From Campylorhamphus procurvoides (taxonomy: Eukaryota; Chordata; Aves; Passeriformes; Dendrocolaptidae), in NCBI GenBank assembly GCA_013396655.1, contig WBMV01007323.1:496001-560000 (forward strand): DNA of 64,000 nucleotides, in the 5' to 3' direction. The notes beneath the pieces were generated by a model. It did not search any database and had not been told where the DNA came from. It worked only from the letters and a program-made list of their open reading frames with translations. Made by a program: the position numbers and the translations under genes. Numbering within the stretch: the stretch's first letter is position 1; each line of letters opens with the position of its first letter. This document shows positions 35,395 to 49,100 of this stretch, piece by piece.

Positions 35395-37306
35395 ACTAAG
35401 ACTTCCTGGGTTATTTTCATTTATATTGTAAGACTCCTATTGTATTTTAATGTTGCTATCAAATGACATCTTCCACAGTCAGAAAAAAGCTTGAAATTAT
35501 TATGATTCTTATTTAATATTTCAAAGATTGTGAGAAAGGAATAAAATCTAGAAGCATCCACAAGAGATTTTCAAGGTTGTGTTTTGTATCTATAAGCCCA
35601 GAAAGTACTATGAAGAAACAATTCAAGATATATGGAAATTCAGTTCTCCAGTGGTACTATACCTCAAAAGTAAGAGAAAAATAATTTGATAGAAATATTT
35701 GATAAGACTTATCATGATTTATTTTACCCTTAAATGCCATTTTGGACTTCATTCCTCCAGTGATATTTTGTATTTTTCTTTTGGTTTTGTCTCAAGCGGT
35801 ATTTCTGGTGTTTTGAAATGGTTATGAGTAATCTGTTTATTACTAAGTGTTTATTTGTGTCTTTATTACTTTTTTCAAGCCATTTATTGAAAACTGTACT
35901 TTACAGTTCATTTCTCTAGCAGTCTTGGAATAAATTACAATGTCGTTAAAACTAGAGTGGCAGAATGCACAATTAATGACTTGCAAAAGTATGCTAGTAA
36001 AACTACGCATTATACATTGGGAAATTAATAGGGCTGTAATGCAGTTATAGCTAGAATTTTTATTCTGGAAGAAAATCTATGTCAATCTTAGTGGTTGTGC
36101 TGAGTTAATATATTTCAGTTTGTATTTAAGAGTGGTACCAAAATTTCTGCATATGAGGATTTCTTATCACAGGAATGCAGTCCAATGTAGAGTAAAATAA
36201 TGACAGTTTTGTAACCTCCTAAAGCTATTTTACAGCTACTCATGTAGTAGGCCAGATGTATATACCAGCCACTGTATATTGGCATCGTGACATTGTTAAG
36301 ACACTGCATTGCACAACAAAATTTTACATCAGTGGAATAACTGACAAAAGAGATGAAAAATGCCTTTGTGTTTCTTTAGTATGTGACTGACAAAGAAAAA
36401 TGAATCCAACCAACAAGTCTCTCTGCCATCCCCTCTCAAAATTTGTAGGTATAGAAACACCAGTTTTCTTAGGCCGATTGATATCTGGAGCACTGATATA
36501 GAAACAAATTTTGTTAGGCATTGGCAAAATCAATACATGATGTTCTTGTTTCTGTGCAGGGATGGGGAATAGGTATTGAAATGCTCAATTGGTAATCAGA
36601 GAGGTTTTGTCATTATCACTAGACACGTAGTTGGTAATGCAGGGAGATTTTAAAAGAAAACAACAAAAAAAAGATTAATCTGACAAAGTGTTGGTACTCT
36701 AATACTTAGTTTAAAGCTCTATATTCAGTGAAAAAGCATAAACACTTTTAAAGATGTTTCATGTTATCCAATGACAGATTGCAAGGAGAGATGAATGGGT
36801 CATTCTGCAGAGGAACTTAACTGTTTTTGTGGAATATAAAAAATGGAAAACAATTCAACTAGTTCTAGAGCTGAGCTTTCAGAGTTTTAAATCATAGCGA
36901 TGAAAATGCCACCTGAGATTTTATAGATTTGTAGCTCAGCTGAAACTGTAGTACTGGTTTCCTATTACACTTATATATTTCAAAGAAAAAGAAAAAAAAT
37001 AACTACCTGTATATTAAAGTCAAATATATAAATATTTGTTTATTTGTCATAAACAGTGACCAGCATTTCAGAGCAACATGCACTCTACAGAATTGTACAC
37101 AAGTAAAATATGATTATTACATAAACAGTCTCAGAAGAGGCTTCTTTTTTTTATTAACATTTCTAGAGCATACGTTATTTGTCAGAGTACTGCCTAGCAG
37201 AAATTTCTTTAAAATGGTACAAGCCCTTCAGATTTTTCTTTAGAGAAAGGTGGACATTTCTTACCAACTGGCAGTAACAAATGTGGTGGTAATACAAGAA
37301 AACATC

Positions 37307-37345
37307 AAGGAAAGAGGGAGGAAAGGAAGTAAGAAAGAGAGGAAA
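37307..37345. repeat. Polypurine tract
   Basis: About 38 bases of A and G with a single T. It could adopt triplex (H-DNA) structure but is probably ordinary simple sequence. Confidence 0.8.
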
Positions 37346-40321
37346 TTCAGAATCCGGACACTTGAGAAAATAATTAGTGTTTAAATAACTTTTTTTTTGT
37401 CTTTCTGTAGTAAAACCCCAAACTTTTTCATCAGTATTAGTATTTTACATAGTAGAACTATGGATGACACAGGATAAATGAAAGTGTTTGAATACATTTC
37501 ATGCCAGCTATACTTTCGTTTGAGCTGAATAATAGCAATGGCAAAGAGCTTTTTATCTCTGACCAAGAATAAGCATAAATTCTTTGAGTGGCTGTTAGCA
37601 ACACACATCTATCAATTATGACAAATAATTAACTTTCATGGAAAAAAACCCAGAGGAATGAATGTGCCCCGTGACTATAGCTAGGAATGAGAAATATCCT
37701 GGGGATATCCCAACCCAAGCTTTATACAGACTGACAGTAGATTGCAATTATCTTTTATAGTGAGACCTTATTTGGATCTATCATTCAGATTTTTATGACA
37801 TCAGATATAGTTATGCATGTTAATAATGTGCTAATCTGAACCTTGATAACAGTTTTGGAAAATTAGATTGGAAAGGTGGTCATGATTATGTTGAACAGGT
37901 AGGAACACAACACTTATGAGAATCCTGCTTTTTCATCAAAACCAGTAAATAAAAGGAACAAAGACAGGTAAGGTGTGCAGATACTGCCCTTGCAGCTACT
38001 TCCAAGTATGCTTGTATTTTCTGTCTAAAGACTGAACTTGGTTTTATTCCCTCAGAATTACTGTGTGATGAATTTTTAGCTAGCAGAGCCACAAGCCACT
38101 TGGAAAAGCACTAAGCAGAGTGCAAAGAAGGATGAGAAACCAACTATCAGGCTAAGATTTTTCTAGTATTTAAAATGTGCATCCTGTGTTAAAGGTTAAA
38201 AGTTGGAGCTGAGCTAAAAAGCACAGTCTTGTATGAATCAGTCTCCAAAGCAGAGAAAAAAGATAGATCTAGAAACTTTTAATGTGAACCAAAAAGGCTG
38301 AAGTGTCTTACAGTTTTATAGCATGGTTCACATAGTTACAAAACAGCTGATTTCTAAGCCAAGTCTTTACCAGAACAATCACCTACAATAGGAACCCAGC
38401 AGCTGTCTCTATGCCATTCTTTTTGTTCTACAAAATATGTAGATCTCTCCCTATATCATAGAAAACTTTTTCAGTATGCATGGGAATCTTTCAAAGCATA
38501 GGTGAAGAGCAGGTAGAGAGGGAAGACACAAATGTGTGTCATTTCACTGTCAACTTCACTGTTCAATACAATCTTTTTAGTGAGGAAAGAAAAAATCTGC
38601 TGGCAAAGAGAAATAAAAATAAAGCTTGAGAGAAGAAGAAGGAAAGCATTCTAGATCAGTTTGAAATTTTCTGTAACAGCTTATTTTCTGATGTCAACTC
38701 TTGCAATGCTTTAATGTACTCTGCCCCTTAATGAATCACGTGCTTCTTTTGGCTCATTGGTGTCATGTCAGTTATTCAATGGAGCAGTAAGTTGATTGAT
38801 ACTCTAGCTCAGAAGCTTATGCAGTAGTCCTTCTGTGCTTCTCTTCCTTGCAGAGCAAGATACATCTGTCTTTCGTGATCTCTGGAAGACAGAAAGATCA
38901 TTGTTTTTTAAGGTCTTTAAAGTCATTCTTAACTACACCAGGTTTATATCTCAGATCTGTAACCAGTTTATTTTTATTCCCCCCATGAGTGGAAAATGTA
39001 GCTAAAAGTTGGCATAAATAAGCAAGGTATAGAGAACTGAAACGTGATTCTGTTCCTGTTAGGAACAGGCAAACTAAGCTTCCCTGCTTTTCGTCTCTGT
39101 ACCACGCCCAACCAAGAGGGACTAAATCTCAGTCGCTGACATTTTTGGAAGGCTTATACTGGCAGTTTGGTACTTTATGATGTATAAAAAGGCAACTTAA
39201 TTAGATACAAAAAATGAATATATTTGTGACAGTATAAAGAAATACTATTCCACAAAATGAATTATTTGGGGTGGGGGAGGGGGAGAAAAAGGCTTTAATA
39301 ACAGCAACACTAACAATAATGGAAAATGTTGTGCAAAAGTTTGGTTGTTTTTTAACTTAAAAATATTTTTTCTTTGTTTCATTTTCTCAAATGAATGGTG
39401 TGACTTTAGAGACAGATTAATGGAGAGTTTATTTCCCATTTACAAAAAACATCAGGGAAAGAGACCTGTCCTAGTATGAACTATGACATGGTAAGCAGGA
39501 CATTCAGTAGAATATGTGAAACTCTGGAAAAAATCTTGTCTCTGGATTTAGAGCACTTCTCTCAAGTGGCACTTCACACTGCAGCTTGTTCCAATCTCAT
39601 TGAATCATGACCATGTCTTGTGAAGGGTCCAGCTTATGACAGAGTACCTTTCACTGTCAATCTTCCTGTAGCTGCTCCATTTTATGCTCATAAACACAAC
39701 AGAGGAAGAAGACTATCCTGTCCCTAGACAAATGTCCGTACACTACCTAGAAGTGATATGGTACATTAGACTTACTCTGGTTCTGTCTATGAGTAGTATA
39801 ATAATATAGGCCTGAACAAAGGGCTTTACCCAAACAACTTCATGCTGATTCCCCTGGGCAAACTAAGAATGTATTAGGAGTTGTATGTCATATTTAATAG
39901 TTTATTAGTTGGCTAGTAGTTTGAAAATCACTGACTTTTTTCTTACTACCTATTTCTTTTAAAAAAAATTACTAAGTCTGTGAGAATGGATGGGATGAGG
40001 TAAATATTTGCTCATCAGGATGTGGACTGAATTCCTTCAAAATACTATTTCCTTGGCATCTTTTCAGAGTAAGAGTTTTTATTTCTATATTTCTCTAGGC
40101 AAGTAACCTATGAATAAACCAGAAAGAATACTATTTTTGTTATACGTTAGCAATTCTTTGCAGAAAAACTTCCCCTCCTAAGGAATGGATATTCATTGAG
40201 TTTACCTAAATTTAAGGACAAATATTTTTTTTAATTATTTTAAAAAAACTATGAAGTGAAAAAATTACTATAGTGATTCATACTAAAAAAAGATTAGGGT
40301 TAGGGTTAGTGATAATTTCAG

Positions 40322-40566
40322 TTTACAAGACATTGATTAAGATCTTGTTCAGAATGCTACATACAATTCAGGTCACCTATTTTCAAGAAACATGAACATA
40401 ATAAAGGAGCAGGTGTAGGAAACAGCTATTATGGTAATTAGGGGAATGCAATGTTTATCTGAGCAAGAGAGACTTAGAACTTGGTTTATTCAGCCTAAGC
40501 TAGAAAAAAAAAATGGGAAGGAATTTAATGTTGACTGATGCATTCAGGAGCAGATTTGAAGGAAGG
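40322..40566 (+). mobile_element. Old CR1/L3-like LINE fragment, 5' part
   Basis: A heavily diverged CR1-family copy. The recognisable parts are GATCTTGTTCAGAATGCTACA, ATTCAGGTCACCTATTTTCA, the ..GAGAGACTTAGAACTTGG segment and TTATTCAGCCTAAGCTAG, corresponding to the ORF2 tail. It is clearly older than the other CR1 copies here. It is interrupted by the LTR at 40567 and appears to resume after the N at 40940. Confidence 0.5.
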
Positions 40567-40908
40567 TGTTATGGTTTCAGACTGACTCTGGAATTCCTTC
40601 CAAATAGCTTGGAGCCAACACCCCAGCCTCGGTGAAGGTGTTTAACAAAAGAGACAAAAGACATGCAGATGCGGACACTTAAGTACTGTGGCTAGGCTTT
40701 TTGTTGGGATCTTCCCCCTAGCAGGGGGGAGGGGGTTGGTTTCTCTCTGGTTTTCTGCGCAGGTCAGGGAGGGCAGTCTGTCGTGGGAGCGAAGAGGACA
40801 GGGACACAGAGACACTATCTCAGCATCACTGGATATTGGATTTTGTGTTCCTTTTCTTCCTTTCCCAACTCAACTGTTCTTCATCCGTGGGTGATTATAA
40901 CCATTACA
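40567..40908 (+). mobile_element. ERV LTR, apparently a 5' LTR
   Basis: A 342-bp block, GC-richer than its flanks, that starts TGTTATGGTT and ends AACCATTACA. The ends are inverted repeats matching at 9 of 10 positions, the hallmark of LTR termini. It lies inside an old CR1-like copy. The sequence after the CA end is not the flanking CR1 but about 31 unrelated bases (40909-40939), consistent with the start of a retroviral leader. I see no clear TATA box or AATAAA, and no coding region. The family is not identified. Orientation is inferred from the leader being on the right. Confidence 0.65.
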
Positions 40909-40940
40909 AGGCTCGCCGTGAGGAAAAGAGGTGGGAGAAN
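40909..40940 (+). other. Possible ERV leader stub ending at an N
   Basis: The bases directly after the LTR, AGGCTCGCCGTGAGG, sit where a tRNA primer-binding site would be. They show only partial resemblance to tRNA 3' ends, so no tRNA is assigned. The segment ends at an N at 40940, and AGGAAAAGAGG just before it recurs just after it. The rest of the provirus is not present in this sequence. Confidence 0.4.
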
Positions 40941-41055
40941 GGAAAAGAGGTACTTAAACCTAAGAGATAGTATGGGATACCTGAGAAAACAAAAGTATAT
41001 GAGAGACTCAGGTACACATCTGAAACTGGAAATTAGAAGATTTATAATTAGCTGG
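40941..41055 (+). mobile_element. Old CR1/L3-like LINE fragment, 3' part
   Basis: After the N the sequence again resembles the 3' region of an old CR1/L3-like element: GAGGTACTTAAACCTAAGAG, then ..CTGAAACTGGAAATTAGAAGA. The order and strand fit a continuation of the copy at 40322-40566 across the ERV insertion. Confidence 0.45.
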
Positions 41056-44000
41056 AATTGAAAAGGTCTTTCAAACTTGGCAACACAGAAAAGATGTTTT
41101 AAGATTCAAGTACTTCTGGAGTAAATTTTATAATTAAATTTTTAATATCACTGAATATGTGATATTAGTGGTTACACTGGCTGTTATGGAGGCTCATGTT
41201 CAAGGCACAAAAGGAGACTGGACCACTGTTTGTGTTTTACCCTATATAAATCCCATCCAAATTTTTTTTTTCTTTTTTAGCAAACTCTCAACTACTGTGG
41301 ACAGGGGAATGACTGAGAAATTCTGCCGTCTTTCTATGATACAGCATAACTACTGCACATGGCCTTTTATGTTTGTTGGTTTTACTCTAGTAAGTTACTG
41401 GGAGATGTTAATTATGAGTCTTATGGGGATGCAGATATCCTTGGACAGCTTATAACCACTGAAAGGCTGGCTACAATTAAACAAGGACTGAAATAAAAAA
41501 AAAAATAAAAAAATGAACTCTTCAAATCCTAGTTCACATCACCTTTCCCACTTCTAAATTTCGCAGCAGCAGCTGATGCTGTATGAGATTTACAATTCCC
41601 AAGTATTAATTTATTAAAATTTGACATCTTTTCCTGTATCTGATTCAAGAGTACCAATAATATTACCACTAAAGATGTTAAAAAAAATATATCAAATGAT
41701 TTACTAGAAGAAACTTTTTTCTGTGAAATTTTCTTCTACACGATCAACTGCATGTAGTCGCTTTATTCTGAAAAGATTTATAAACTATTGTATTGAGCAT
41801 TGCTTCAGGAATGATGTGACTAACTTTTAATATTGTTTTAATCTTTTTTTAATAAAAAATACATATACTATTAGAACTTAGTCTTTTTTGTACCCCATTA
41901 ATTTTCAGAAAATTTGTGACTGAACTCTTCAATTTGAATAAATGGTTTCCTAATTTTGTGGTGTTTTCCTGAAAGGGTGGAGGCACAAAAGTTTTCTCTA
42001 GAGTCAAAGAGTTATATTTCAATATCTGAATAATATATTTGATTTCAATTTTTCATTGTTTAGCTATTACACTGAAAATTCATATATCTAAAGCTGATAA
42101 TTTGGTTAACACATATCTTCCCATTACTTTAAATAAGAAACATAAAGAGTATTTTCCTTAAAAGTTAATGTCACAGAACTTCTCACATATTTAAAAGTAG
42201 GAGTATTTGGAAGTATAATGTTGAAAGAAGGTCTTAAAATGTAGACTTTATGACTCATAAAAATAATTTCAACTATATAAAAGCTTAGATATTTAAGACA
42301 CACATGGTTTAAGCCCTGCCAACAACTGAACACCACACAGCTTCTCATTTCCTCTGGTCGGATGTAGAAGAGAGACAAAAGAGTAAAAGTAGAAAAGCTT
42401 GTGTATTGAGATAAAGACAACTTAGTACTTGAAAAAAAAGTTCCAGATTCTATATGACATTCTCAGATTTTTTGTTTTGTTTTTATATTTTCCTTTTCAT
42501 CTGCGTGATTCATAAGAATTAAAGAACGTGAATTATTTGCCTTGTCTGGAACAAGATGCAAGTAAGAACCTCAAAAGAAGGTGAAATCTTGTTTGTGGTA
42601 GACACTTCCCTCGAATTCCAAATTTGCTGAGAGAAGTTTCCTTGCAAGATGTAGTACCACAGGTGTTTTTTCTTGCCACTGAACAATAGTAATGAGACTT
42701 TTATACCAAAACCTACATTAAAGCCATTGTGAATGAACATTGAAGAAGAGTTCTATAAATCTATAAATCTTTTCTGCTGACCTCTGAATAACCAGTTTTT
42801 TCATCAAAGTACATGAAATATCCTGGACTGGGAGAGAAATAGAAGTGTTTAATTAATTAATAAAACATATTACTAATTCACCTGTAATAAGTGCAGTAAG
42901 TCTGAACCATTACATATTAATTTCTTATATTTAAGTTCAGCCACAGGCAAAGTCTGTAATATTAACTACATTGTCAGTGTAGTGTGAAGTGCACTCACTA
43001 AACTTTCAGAATAACCATCCTCAATATAACATCCATTCAGTTCTCTGCTTTTTGCCTTGTTGACATACCTTTAAAATACTAAGCAGTAAATGCTCTTAAT
43101 TAGGGGGTTTGACCATGTAGTGTCATACCTTCTTTTAGAATTGTGGGGCAGGAATGTGACATTTGGAATTTCCACAGTTAATGATGGGGACAGCAGTTTG
43201 ATCAGTGATATGCAAATTATCATTAAACAAACTGGGCTAAACCCAGCCAGATGCTTGTGAAAATATTTAAACAATTGGATTATGTTGAATTCTTTGCTTC
43301 AGTGGCTCTAAGAACAGAATCCTCTCAGCTGACATGTTTAAATTTACCTTCAAAAATTTATAATGAAGTATTGACAGAGGCACCAAATCTGTAGCTAGCT
43401 AAATGGTTGCACATACCAATGTGATGCCAGAAGTGGTGAAAAAAATACGATGCAATATGATTTTTCTGAGACAAATGTCAGAAAGCCTTTGTGATTCTTA
43501 ATGTTACCCTCTTGGCAAAATTATGAAACACAGCTATCTATACATTGAAAATAACATGAACTTATTTTGCAGTTTGGTAGGGCTACCGTAATTGGTGCTC
43601 TCCTCTGTGTCTCTGAAGGTCCCAGGGATTATAGCACATTACAGACATCTGCCTACATGTGAGGTGTCAAAAACAGCATGACAACCATGCATCTGATCCC
43701 ACAGTAAGGGCAGATTAAGGCTGTAGATTAAAAAAGGGATGGGAGTAATTTAGGCCACATTTCCCTTGTAATACTCCCCTCTTTCTCCTACGTACCTTAC
43801 CACCACCACGAAGTACAGCTTACTGATCATCTGTTATAAGTGGTTTATGAGGCCCTGGAATTTGACAGTTGTGGTGTGTCTCTGTAGAAGAAGGGGCTCT
43901 CATAGCTGTGAGAGGCAAGCATGGCATGGTAATTTAAAATACATTCCCTTAATAACATACGAGGCTGGAGAGACCTGCATATCACGGTTTATACTAGCTG

Positions 44001-45229
44001 AGAATGTAGAGATGACTTTTTAGTTATCCTGGTAGCTGCTTCGAATTTTCCCTTTCTGAAGGGAAGATAATGTTTAAAAAAGAGTAATACCCTTCAACAA
44101 CAGATCTGGCCATCAATACTCAAAAGTAAAAACATTATGCAGCTATTGACCCATTAATCTTGACCTGTATCCCATAGTGAAAACTAAAGTTGTATCTACC
44201 TGCGGTGCTAGGCATCTAAATAATGAAACTAAAGGTTTTCCTGCTGGGATTCTGAGTTAAGAGTACCTGTTCTGGCAAAAGAACAATAAAGTCATGAAGA
44301 ATTATAGGCAGGATATCCTAAAAAAACACAACACCCCATTCTTATCTAGGAGTTCATGTGGAATACCTAGGTCTGCCCATCAAAATAAAATATAGTCAGT
44401 CATAGTAATAAATCATTGAAAATAGGCATCTAAAAATAAATACAAATAAATAAATAAAACAATAACAAAAGAACGCCCCAATCATGTATTGAGTATTACA
44501 TAGACTGTGCTAGACTCTAGGTCTGAAAGGGAAGAGATATTCCAGAGTGCCTGCATATTTCGACTCTTTCCTTCTTTTTCTACTGCAGATTTTGCTAATC
44601 TATTTCCTTTCTCCATACTATTTACTTTGATTCTTCTATCTCATTTGTACCTCCAATGGTCTAATCTCTAGGTAGGGCTTTATTCCTACTGACTGGTGTT
44701 AGCAACATCAGACCACGTGTAGCGATTTCAATTATTTTAGAGTTACCTCCAGGGAGAGGAAGGCTATTACACTGCAGTCCTTAAAATTCAAAGTACAAGT
44801 CACCAATAACCTGAAAAGTCCAGAAACAATAGTTACAAACCCTGACCCCTGACATTTTCAGTCACAAATTAGCAATCTTCAAGAAATCTTGAATCACAGA
44901 CTACTTTTGTTTTTATGATCAGAGCAAGAAGAAATGAAAGGATGATGTCCCTCAGAATGAGTTTCTTTCTGAGGTTTTTGCTTTAGAAAGAGGACAGTAT
45001 CATGCAAATGTAAAAAGACAAGTGTTTTTTCATTTATTTTGGTTTTCTTTATGATGTTTAAATTGTTTCCAAGAAGCTAGTCAATCGTTTCAATTTATGA
45101 AATATTTGATTTTCTAGTTTGGTCTCCTGTACAACTAAAGGTGCAGCACTTCCCAATTAGTCTCATATTAACACAACATTTTTTTTTTTCTCATAGTATA
45201 AAACTTTCAGTGAAAAAAAAAAATATATA

Positions 45230-45312
45230 TTTAGTCTTCTCTTTCTCCCCTTCATCCTTCTGTCCCTGCCCTCCTTTCCCAATCTCTCTCTCACCTTTTT
45301 TCTCTCTCTTTA
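45230..45312. repeat. Pyrimidine-rich tract
   Basis: About 80 bases are almost entirely C and T on the plus strand, including CTCTCTCTC runs. The 63-codon frame running through it (45141-45332) is an artefact of composition. Confidence 0.8.
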
Positions 45313-46078
45313 TGTCCTCTGAAGCCAGCTGAGGAAGTTACGACTCAGAACTTTTTAGAAATGCAATCTTTGACTCTGTTAAAGGTCCCTATTGAGCTTT
45401 TGTTGAATTCCTTAATTGTCTGGTTGCTTATGAAATCACTGACTATGTTTCTGTGAATAATGCATACATAACTGAATTCTTTAAAGCCATACTTTCTTGG
45501 TGATTAAGCTCTTTTCTCCCTTTGAATCTCATTGCAGGGAAGTTAATTTCAAGTGAGAACACGCTTTTTTTTTTTTTTTTTCTCAAATGTACCTTCAGAG
45601 TGAAAGAAAGATTAATATTTTTTAGCTGACTTCACAAAAATTATACCCATTCACTCCATAAATGCCAGCTTCATAATCAAATTAAGTCAAGCCAATCGTC
45701 CCCTAGGTACACTTTACTATTTCACCCATCTCCTTTCTGCTACTATTAATCATAATCAATTCATCTTATAAAGTAATAAACAAGGATCTTGCTCAGGGCG
45801 GCTGCACAGTACTGTAATTAATGATAAAACATGCTAGAAGCATAATAAAAAAAATAAATAAAGACCACTTTGTGTTTGACATGTGTGGGGGAGTAGAAAG
45901 AACAGTGGGCAGCCGCAATGGCAGGCAATTGCTTTGAAATGTATTAAGTTCCCTGTTCTTTGGAAACCTGGCCCAAGGAGTGATAGACATGAATGCTTTG
46001 GAATTCAACATATTTTCCTCTTTGTCTCTTTGCGTAGCTGAGACTAGTCTGAAGTTGTGGGTTTTGCTTGTTTGGGGT

Positions 46079-46120
46079 TGGGTTTTTTTGTTGTTGTTGT
46101 TTTTTTTTTTCCCCCTCTTT
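46079..46120. repeat. T-rich low-complexity tract
   Basis: Poly(T) with a GTTGTTGTTGTT centre, followed by C-rich sequence. It lies just downstream of the candidate conserved element at 45630-46020. Confidence 0.85.
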
Positions 46121-49100
46121 CCACTGGATTACATCATTGCTCTCTGTGCCACTTCTTGAAATCAATCATTCAACAGCAGCTCTGGGAGTCTAAGAAGCTA
46201 ACTTACATTTAAGGAGGAGAAGATGGGAACCGGGAAACATGGGAACTAAACAAACAAAATGACATTTCCATAGTATTTGTAAAAATAAGCAGATTTGCTG
46301 TTGGACAATATGGGGAATATTAGATGGCTGGATTGCAGTTACAATATCACACACAAAAATTCAGACAAGCACGTGAAAACATGCAAAAACTGTGGAGATA
46401 TACACAATCACATGGTAGAGACTGAAATGTGTTTTGCTGTAAATATCTCAGATAGGTCATGGTTTATTGATGCCATATTTCCAGCTTGCTTTCTTGTTTT
46501 TCAAGCTACTTTTTAGCATCAGGAACTACTCATCTGTGGTGTGTATAAGTGCACAACAACATCATACTGAGTTGAGACTTGTTACACTTAAAAGAGGCCT
46601 GAGATGACCTGAATGATCTGGAAGGACTGAGAGCTAACCAGGTCCATCTTGTATAGGTATGGTAACTGAGAGCCCTGCATGTCTATAGAGTTATGTTTGT
46701 GGCATGAAAAGCACAAAAGCCAGGGATTTAACATCAGATTCTGAGATAAATTACTCTCATTTAACACTTACTGATTATCAAAGCATTTAACAATTGTGGC
46801 TGGCAAATGGAAACAACATGAATAATGAAAACAAGCTACTTAAAATGCACAGTAAAGATAAATCTCCATCACAAAATTTTTGTCAATGACTTGGTATAGA
46901 TCTTAGTTGTTTGAGTTATAGTTTTTGTCCTCATTCCTTTTTCTTTTTTTTAAGCAAGAAAATTTTCCTAACCTTAATAATGGAAATTGATTTTAATAAT
47001 GCAGCTAGGAATCTCTGTACTAAACATGATTAATTTCATTCATGCTTTAATCAATTAGGAAAATTCCCAATGAAGTTTAGACTTTGTAGCAAAATCTGTG
47101 TCTAAACATCAGTAAAGTGGTCAAGTGTCCCCTTCTGTGTCTGTTCACAGCTTGGCAAATAGGAGCCAGAATGCTGGCATTACATTAGACAACTGGAACA
47201 TAGAGGTAGATGTGGCCAATCTCCGGACCAGAGTGTTGACCCCAAGTTTCACTGAGCTCTCTGGACTGACAGCAGTTTGCTTCTAGATTTCTTTATAACC
47301 CTCCTTCTCCTGAAACAGCTTCTCTGGTGAGGTTGCTGGTGTGGAGTGGGAAGGCTGTGGATCCATGCATGTCCTCTGCTCTCAATGGCATCACAGTTTC
47401 AATGTGCCTGTTTCTCAAAGGGTATGGAAATGCCAACATAAGAATTTAGTTGTTCTCAGCTCTGCTGCATGAGGACTGTAGGAGGATCTTAATTTTGGGG
47501 ATCAATTACTCATAGAAAAGACTTCTGTATAAAGAGATGAGCACTTCTCATATAGTTATTTTAAGTTGTAATGAAGACATTTTCTACATTTTCTAACAAT
47601 GTGGAGTTAGAAAAAAAAAGACAAGCACGTTGAGCAAGCGAAAATGGATTTGTGTATCACTATAATGTAAATTACAGCTATTTCAACATGTTATGCTAGC
47701 ACACAGTGGACAAAGTGTGTGTGTTACAGAAAGACAGGGATACCTTTTCAGGTGAAAAGAATGGAACTGCTTCAGAAAAGTCAAGCTGCAGTGGCAAGCA
47801 TTCCCACCATTCAGCAACATGCACAGTTTAGATCCTGAGAGACCCTTTCTCAAGTGCAAGTAGAATCTGAAACAGATAATATAATACAGTTTAATTTATG
47901 ACACCATAGGAGCTTGAGTGAAAAGTGCTTCACTTTTTCTGTTGTACTGTTATGAAAACAATGTTACCGAAAGTTCTCCCAATTATTAGTGAAACAATAT
48001 AGGTTTGGCCAGACTAGAGAGACAACAGTGGGAGAAAATTATGAATAAAAATTAAAATACTGGAAATTAAATATCTTTCAGAAATGCAATGAAATAATAG
48101 CTAGAAGATAAGATGGGTCAGTACTTCATCCTGGAAAGGACACTGAAAAAGTATAGAAGACATAGGAACGCCTGATATTTATGATGAAGGAAAAGAGTAG
48201 ATTCACTTTCCTTAATCTGCTACTCTGCTCCGGAAGCTTTATTTCAGTTTACCTGCCATACTGTTTTTTCTATATGTATTCATGTAATTTTCATAAATAC
48301 AAATCCAGTTCACTCTTCAGTCATTTTTTCCTCTTAAAGCTATATGTCTCTATTTCTGTTTTCTAAAGTGGGACAAAATGAGCCTCCAAATAAGAGTGTT
48401 TGATTGTGCAATTTAGGCTACGTTCTGCTGCAATAAGCCTCCTAGGTCTATAGTCATGTTCTTGCATTAATATCTGGACTGAGATTATACTAATTGTATC
48501 TCAGGTTGAAGCTTTGTTACAGAAGACATGGCTGTTCTTCAAAAAGTAGACATTGGAAAGTTTTGATCTTGTAAATAATCCTTTAACTTACCCCTTGTGC
48601 TATGTGTCACTGAATGTTAGTTTCCAGGAAGATTTTACTGATAATACCACAAACCTTAAATGTACTTTTGCCGATAATTAAGATTTTACTACAACCAAAA
48701 TTGATCACAGGTAAACTATTTCATTTTGGTGGGTTATTTGATTGCAATCAGGCTTATTGCTGGCAAGTATAATTTTATAGGCAATAAATTCAGGTTATAA
48801 AGAGGTTTTTCCCTTTTTTTTTTTTTTAATTGGAAATACAATATTTTAAAGGTCACCCTTGTAAGTGTGATAAAACAGATCTCAGACTAGCAAATGTAAA
48901 ACATTCTTTTGGAATATCCATCAATGTTTAAACTGTTTTAGGGGATGTTATATTAGCTACTTCATCAGTTTCCACTACTGATGCTTTTATTGTAGTCAGC
49001 TATTACAGGCTGGGTGTAACATGAGGGAAAAGTCTGAACACACTTCACTTGTGATTAGGCTTTGATATCAGTGCAATGTTTCCTCTTTGCTCTTCAGACA

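Larger units (their letters stand above)
35097..40321. other. AT-rich unique DNA, no gene seen
   Basis: Longest frames are about 75 codons. Minor features are a 14-bp palindrome with a CArG core (35166-35179), a T/G-rich tract (35333-35394), a purine tract (37307-37345), a short hairpin (39050-39068), a G-rich run (39268-39283) and 2.7 copies of TTAGGG (40294-40309). No dispersed repeat is recognised. Confidence 0.55.

Noticed and set aside
39050..39068. CTGTTCC/GGAACAG 7-bp hairpin
   Set aside because: Short stem, expected many times by chance in 64 kb.
39268..39283. G-rich run as a G-quadruplex
   Set aside because: Only three adjacent G tracts; no fourth tract of three or more G nearby.
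40294..40309. TTAGGG repeats as an interstitial telomere
   Set aside because: Fewer than three units; too short to mean anything.
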